A stretch of DNA of 64,000 nt from Quillaja saponaria. Taxonomy: Eukaryota; Streptophyta; Magnoliopsida; Fabales; Quillajaceae. This document shows, piece after piece, positions 59,901 to 64,000 of the stretch; positions within the stretch are counted from its first letter, which is position 1, and every line of letters starts with the position of its first letter. A program made the translations under genes and the position numbers. The stretch lies in contig CM055608.1 of the NCBI GenBank assembly GCA_029379385.1, positions 20,148,350 to 20,212,349 of the forward strand, given 5' to 3'. Under the pieces are notes generated by a model, which saw only the letters and a program-made list of their open reading frames with translations, was not told the origin of the DNA and made no database searches.

Positions 59901-62135
59901 GTGTTTGTTTATTTATATTGTGCATTTGGTCAATGTGAGAGTGTGGACTGGTGAGAGGAGGTTCAAGTTGGCCTCATCAAATTATTGTCTATTATAGTTC
60001 GCACTTCCAATTTATTTTATGCGGTAGCCTAGAATATGCATGGTCAGATTTTGCATTATTTGATGCTGAATTGTAGCTGGGTTTATTGGTTGTCTTTGTT
60101 GCCTCTGGCTCCATGTTTAGCATCACTGACATATGCCATAAGCTGGCTTTATGCTTTCAGTGACATGTCTTCTGAATTTGTTTAGTTATGTTGGTACTGT
60201 TCTATAATTGTCTGTAGGTTTCAGCAGAACATGGCTTCATATCAAAACTTAATTACGCAATCCATGTATGACAAACAACTGGATAGTGGAAAGGGTACTC
60301 TTCTTCACTTGTGTGATGATGTGATTCAACAGGAAGTAAGTTGAAGCTTAATGTGCTTTATTTCATTTATTAGTTGTTGCTAGCTGGGTATATGTAGTTC
60401 CTTTTGTAATTAGCTTATGATGAAGTTTTCTAAGACGTTGTACCATATTATACTTCTTGGACACCTTGGTCACATGTTGAGTGCACCGTGTATGTTAGAC
60501 AAACAGATGGTGGTTTTTATTTTTTCTGCTAAATAAATTAGATTCAACTTTAAGCTAATTACTAGTGAATCTATTAAAATCATAAAAAAGAAAAACATAA
60601 TTAAAATTTGTCTCATATCAGATTTCATTTCTTATTCATTTTGTTGCGTGGTTCTATATGACAAATATGGATTTAAGTATAGGCTCGAGAACCCCCACTC
60701 TACCCGCTCTCCACCCTTAAATCTCGCTAAACCCCAACGCCAAGAAAAAGAAAAGAGGAAATAAGTTAAAATAATGTGAAATATTTTTCTTGTTATCTGA
60801 CTTGGAACTTACACTTGATATATGAGTTTTTTTTTTTCCATACATTGGACTATTGTAAATGATATACTTCACAGCCAACAAGATAATAGATAAAGGAAAA
60901 TGTCCGAATTGTTAGACAAATCAATGCAATTGTTTAATGGTATGTGTTGCATTGCTGCATTGTATCTTCTGTACTTTGTTGCCCGAGTTGACGGCTTGGT
61001 TTTCTTCTTGATATGTTGGTTAATTGCAATTGCACAAAATATTGACGGAAACTCATTTCCAATTGTCCAGGTCAAAGAGGTGATCCTTTCTTTCTATATT
61101 CTGATGGAACAAGGCAAGGCTACAAGACAGGTCTAAGCATCACAGTTACCTTTTCCCCACTGCTTTTTAATGTGATTTCTGATTGTTTTAGGAAATTTCA
61201 GTTCTTTGCGCACTACTATTATTGACTATCTGGTAATGTGAATCAGGATCTGGATCGATGGTGTGAGGAATTAATAAAAGAAGAGTTTGGTGAGAGCTGT
61301 AATTTTGATGTGGATGATGCAGTTCACAAATTAGAGAAGTTAGGCATGGTTACTCGGGTGAGATTCCCTGCAACTTTTTTCCCTGGTCAATCTTTGATTA
61401 TATTTCTATAAGTGTATCTAATATCTATCTAATCAAATAAATCAAATAAATCAAAAGTTAAATGTTTTTGATTTTTGAATCTTAAACTTTTATTGATGTT
61501 TCTCCAACTGGCAATACAAGCGATTAAAGACAGGACTCTTAATTTGGACCTTATTATTGCTGAATAGGTTTGAAAGTATCATTTTACTTAGTTTCTCGTT
61601 CAACAAATATTATCCATTTTTTGATTGCGGTAAGACTTGCAAGTAATTTAAAGACTTCCAGGTCAATGAGCCTTGGCTCAGATGTTACCTGGTGGTTCAA
61701 AAACACTTGACAAGGCGTGGTCCAAGGTTCAAAGCTTGAACAATGATTTCTGGGAGGGTTTATCCCTTCCAACCTCCTCTCCTTGACCGACATGACTGCC
61801 CCCATCAATCTTTAGCGAGTAAAAAACAGATTGAAAGGCTTCTAGGATGACCCCATTTTTAGAAAATATGTACATTTCTTTCTTTCTTGTTGGGTACATA
61901 CCCTTCATAAAAATTATACTAAGAAGATGAGTCCATGGAATTGTACACCTTTTATGTATGATAAGAATTTGTTACAAGAATAGGTTATATGACTGCTGCT
62001 TTTCTTGCTCACCTTGGTGTTCAGGATTCAATTGGAAGGTATCAATGTGTTGGGCTGAAGCGAGCTAACGAGATCATTGGCACCACAACCGAGGAGCTCG
62101 TGCTTAAAGTGAAACAGGGTAGCGGTTCTCCATAA
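44977..62135 (+). CDS. DUF3754 (TMEM143-like) membrane protein
   Basis: Fifteen coding exons: 44977-45073, 45500-45594, 45671-45784, 46541-46645, 46801-46872, 57785-57897, 58220-58351, 58956-59024, 59352-59439, 59544-59615, 59712-59812, 60218-60335, 61071-61130, 61247-61357, 62025-62135. All introns are GT-AG; the lengths sum to 1458 bases, giving 485 residues with no break. The start [20 protein letters not shown] matches what I recall of Arabidopsis At3g19340, annotated as DUF3754 and sometimes loosely as aminopeptidase. Conserved blocks include [41 protein letters not shown] and [19 protein letters not shown]. Two membrane segments lie in exons 10-11 (about residues 305-325, [15 protein letters not shown], and 333-353, [19 protein letters not shown]). 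No protease motif is visible, so the aminopeptidase label is not supported; function and location are unknown. Intron 5 is 10.9 kb, enlarged by transposons. Confidence 0.92.
47811..48243 (-). repeat. 3' LTR of the chromovirus
   Basis: 433 bp, TGTCACGG...GTGTGACA on the plus strand, near-identical to 52884-53316. On the minus strand it has a heat-shock-element array near its start and a TATA box at 48019-48012. Confidence 0.95.
48194..48226 (-). promoter_or_regulatory. Heat-shock-element array in 3' LTR U3
   Basis: Identical copy of the array at 53267-53299. In the 3' LTR it could drive antisense transcription out of the element into the upstream part of the DUF3754 gene. Confidence 0.65.
48255..52843 (-). 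pseudogene. Chromovirus gag-pol polyprotein, two lesions
   Basis: Starts at ATG 52843 ([11 protein letters not shown]). Gag runs to the zinc knuckle [13 protein letters not shown], just after an in-frame TAG at 51889-51887. Protease has the DTGA motif ([12 protein letters not shown]). RT has [12 protein letters not shown] and LDDIVVYS with Cys in place of Tyr before LDD. A one-base loss near 50293-50295 shifts the frame right after the RT palm. RNase H ([13 protein letters not shown]), integrase with HHCC finger (HPGMHRT.., CLVCQQDK) and D-D-E core ([27 protein letters not shown]), and a C-terminal chromodomain ([16 protein letters not shown]) follow to the stop at 48257, which overlaps the purine tract. 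The lesions make this copy non-autonomous; no restored sequence is given. Confidence 0.95.
52884..53316 (-). repeat. 5' LTR of the chromovirus
   Basis: 433 bp, followed on the minus strand after two bases by the tRNA-Met primer binding site (52881-52869). The TATA box TATAAATA lies at 53092-53085. Differs from the 3' LTR at two positions only. Confidence 0.95.
53267..53299 (-). promoter_or_regulatory. Heat-shock-element array in 5' LTR U3
   Basis: Five perfect units in strict 5-bp phase (GAA, TTC, GAA, TTC, GAA, each separated by 2 bases), then CTC (one change from TTC) and another GAA in the same phase. Three alternating units are enough for heat-shock factor trimers in plants. The array lies about 17-50 bp inside the start of the LTR and about 175 bp upstream of the TATA box at 53085-53092, so it is in U3 where an enhancer would act. 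Confidence 0.7.
53411..53530. repeat. Inverted repeat of about 25 bp, 120 bp across
   Basis: TGTCAATGTGATAATTCCCC (53411 on) and its reverse complement with one or two changes (GGGGAATTACCACATTGACA ending at 53530) face each other. A small MITE or an LTR-end remnant; the phrase is typical of LTR borders in some plant families. Confidence 0.55.
54278..54655 (+). repeat. Two-copy tandem duplication, period about 210 bp
   Basis: Both units hold AGCTGAG.AAACTAC.GG, TTTAGAGTAACAGAAGAG, AAAGAGCGAAGAT, CTGTTGTACTGATAAGCAG and TTAGCCATGCATGGAAT; the second is slightly shorter. Non-coding, in DUF3754 intron 5. Confidence 0.8.
55650..55990 (-). mobile_element. Copia remnant: RNase H tail, purine tract and LTR start
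   Basis: On the minus strand, [20 protein letters not shown] (about 55960-55900) is the end of a Copia RNase H. A purine tract with GGGGCAG is followed at 55781 by TGTTAAAG, a typical Copia LTR start. The LTR continues to about 55650; its other end is not clear. Confidence 0.65.
56820..57200 (-). pseudogene. Copia RNase H fragment
   Basis: Minus-strand frame 57098-56841 reads [20 protein letters not shown] then [11 protein letters not shown] and LICDNEAA, the classic Copia RNase H block with the catalytic E and D region, ending at a TKHIE-like KHTKKLKFI. It overlaps in homology with the fragment at 55.9 kb, so the two come from different insertions or a rearranged copy. Confidence 0.8.
57311..57370. 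repeat. Perfect 16-bp hairpin
   Basis: AATGACCATTTTATGG at 57311-57326 and its exact reverse complement at 57355-57370, loop of 28 bases. Likely a small MITE remnant in DUF3754 intron 5. Confidence 0.8.
59029..59054 (+). repeat. (CT)n microsatellite at an exon border
   Basis: About 13 CT units starting five bases after the donor of DUF3754 exon 8 (59024). Confidence 0.95.
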
Positions 62136-62910
62136 TGAAGCCTCGGGAAGGTGCTTCTCTTTTCCATGATGTATAAGTGTTAGATTACAATATAATACTA
62201 CAGGAATTATCGTGGTTGGTAATTCTGCTTTCGAGCATTCCAGGATTAGAAGGATACCTGATAAATTTCTCTTGCTTTCTGTGGTCATTATGTAACTGTT
62301 ACTTTGTTAATGTGTGTGTCTTTGATGAAAGACATCTTTGCTTGTCTTGGTTTACTAAGCTGCATTCTATAAGCGAGTCATGATTGCAAAGTGCAGTACT
62401 TTTAGGACTCATTTAGTGCATCATATAGTATTAGATAATAAAAGCATATACGATGTATAGAGTATTAGTTATTAAGTTATATTCTCCACATGATATTTAA
62501 TTACGGTCAAGATAGTAATTAATGATTTTTTTCTTAATTAATCAGGTCTTTTATAATTAAATTTTCTAAGTAGGAAGGAAAAAAATTAAGAGAATCTAAT
62601 TCAAAAATAAAAGTCAAATTCTGAAAGTAATTAGAAAAAAGAAATTTTCAAAACCTAAAATAAAAAGTAGTCTATTTCTTTCAGGAACCAATTCAATATT
62701 CAATATGTATTAATGTAATGATGTGTGAAAACATTAAATTTGGAGTACCAATTCTGGGAAGAATTCTTGTGATAAGGAGAACCAATATATGATAACTTCA
62801 TTTTCTTAATGGTTTATTTGAAATAGACACGGTACACTATAAAATAATTAACCAAAATACAATATTACAATCTCTTAAAACTATAAAATAAAAATAAATG
62901 TTCTTATTCT
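62136..62910 (+). other. 3' UTR of the DUF3754 gene and AT-rich intergenic DNA
   Basis: The 3' UTR probably ends near 62400-62450 (AATAAAAG near 62437). After that the DNA is very AT-rich with no gene seen. Confidence 0.5.
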
Positions 62911-62938
62911 ATGTATTATTTCTCATCTTGTGTTTCAT

Positions 62939-63538
62939 CAAAAAGATCATAATTCTTCTTCCTGGCTGGTAGAGCTGCACTACAAGAGAACTTTGCCCCA
63001 GCTCGTACAACTGACATGTCTTTAAAGAAGACAATGTATCTAGCAATAAAATTGATCTTAAAATTAGTTTTATTGATATCATATCATGTATGTATGTATG
63101 TATGTTTTTGATATTATTTAATCCATTGCATCAATCTTGACATATTTCAAAACCGTATTATTGTTTATTGTCTAATGTTATTTTTGAAAATAGAATATTT
63201 ATAAATAAAATGTTGAAAATTGAATTAGCCATTGATTTCTTTAATGATTAAAATTAATTCACTTTACCTAATTCCTAAACATAAGAATGAGAGATTAGGA
63301 ATAATAGTTGTTTCTTTCCCAAAATGAAGCAGTAAAATTATACATCTAGAACGATGATCATTTTAGAGAAATGCCTGTTATAATACTACTTTTATGTATA
63401 TGTGTTTTTAATTAAAAGATTACACTACCAAAGAGGAAAACAAAGGCTTATAGCCTAAATAATCTTGTATAAAAAAATTAATAGGCAAGTTAATTATACC
63501 TGATTGAGATTTCCAACTCCAGCCGAGATGGTTCCTTG
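62939..63538 (-). other. Possible exons of an unrecognised minus-strand gene
   Basis: A stretch of higher complexity at 63046-62939 is open in two frames on the minus strand. One reads SVVRAGAKFSCSAALPARKK and onward to a stop; the other reads TCQLYELGQSSLVVQLYQPG and onward. A 39-bp segment at 63538-63500 is bounded by TATATGCAG and GTATAA, like a tiny exon. The two could join through a roughly 460-bp intron. I do not recognise either product, and this could equally be a gene relic. Confidence 0.25.
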
Positions 63539-63544
63539 CTGCAT

Positions 63545-64000
63545 ATATAGATATATATAAGTCTTAAGTCTTATGTGAGTAAAATATAATTAAAAATAAA
63601 GACTTTTCTAGTGGGTGAGACAAGAGTACTAGTTAAATTACACCAAATATGATTTTTTAAAAGTTAAAACTTTTAAAAGTTAGCAATTTATGTATTAAAG
63701 AACAATAAAATCATAATCAACTACAGAGATAAATGTTACAAATTTTCTATATATAAAATATTAACATGTGTCTTTAGGGCACCAGTTAGTAAAATCCTAG
63801 CTAAAATAAATACGGAAGAAATAAAAACCATGATATGTCACTCTTTTTGAAACCCACCAACTCCAAGCGAGAGGAAATATTAAATTTAAAAAGGTCATAA
63901 GTAAATTGGTGAAAATAATACCTTTAGTAAATCATTGATTTGATATAGTTAAGAACCAATAGTTTCTGATTTAGCTAATCGCATTCTTTTCGTCATCTTC
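63545..64000. other. AT-rich right edge
   Basis: No supported gene. A short less AT-rich stretch near 63840-63880 (CCCACCAACTCCAAGCGAGAGG) might be another exon relic on the minus strand, but this is not supported. Confidence 0.3.

Noticed and set aside
1..64000. CRISPR arrays, bacterial operons, rRNA or tRNA genes
   Set aside because: None seen on either strand; the window is plant nuclear DNA. The tRNA-Met-like sequence at 52869-52881 is a primer binding site.

Overview
The window is nuclear DNA of a flowering plant, most likely a woody eudicot. It is AT-rich, its genes carry many introns with GT..AG borders, there are many plant transposable elements, and the encoded proteins match plastid and nuclear proteins known from Arabidopsis. 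I cannot name the species. Gene identities are recalled from protein families, not from a search.

Three protein-coding genes are clear. At the left edge, on the minus strand, is the 5' part of a plastid gene matching CCB1 (cytochrome b6 heme assembly), with an apparent GC-AG intron. At about 29.8-39.5 kb, plus strand, is a gene for an NFRKB-type protein, an INO80-linked nuclear factor. All its splice junctions are intact, but two single-base insertions break the reading frame. At about 44.9-62.4 kb, plus strand, is a 15-exon gene for a DUF3754 (TMEM143-like) membrane protein; its 485-codon frame is intact.

The rest is mostly mobile DNA. From 1.5 to 28.5 kb lies a nest of six copies of one non-coding family with termini TGTCA...TGACA. 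Five have recognisable 5-bp target duplications, and two are inserted inside other copies. They look like solo LTRs of an unknown retrotransposon. One copy also carries a 5'-truncated RTE-type LINE with a 14-bp target duplication. Between the copies are a decayed hAT transposase (14.45-15.97 kb) and a decayed CACTA element with a TNP2-type transposase (16.45-20.0 kb). A decayed Gypsy gag-protease-RT lies at 40.2-43.0 kb.

The fifth intron of the DUF3754 gene is 10.9 kb long. It holds a young, almost complete chromovirus (47811-53316) whose two 433-bp LTRs differ at only two positions. Each LTR carries a long, phased array of heat-shock elements upstream of a TATA box, which makes heat-responsive transcription a testable idea. 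The same intron also holds Copia remnants, a 210-bp tandem duplication and a hairpin element.

I see no CRISPR array, no rRNA and no tRNA gene. The three genes are unrelated in function and form no pathway together. The most unusual material is the TGTCA-family nest, the heat-shock array in the young chromovirus, and the doubly frameshifted but otherwise well-preserved NFRKB gene.
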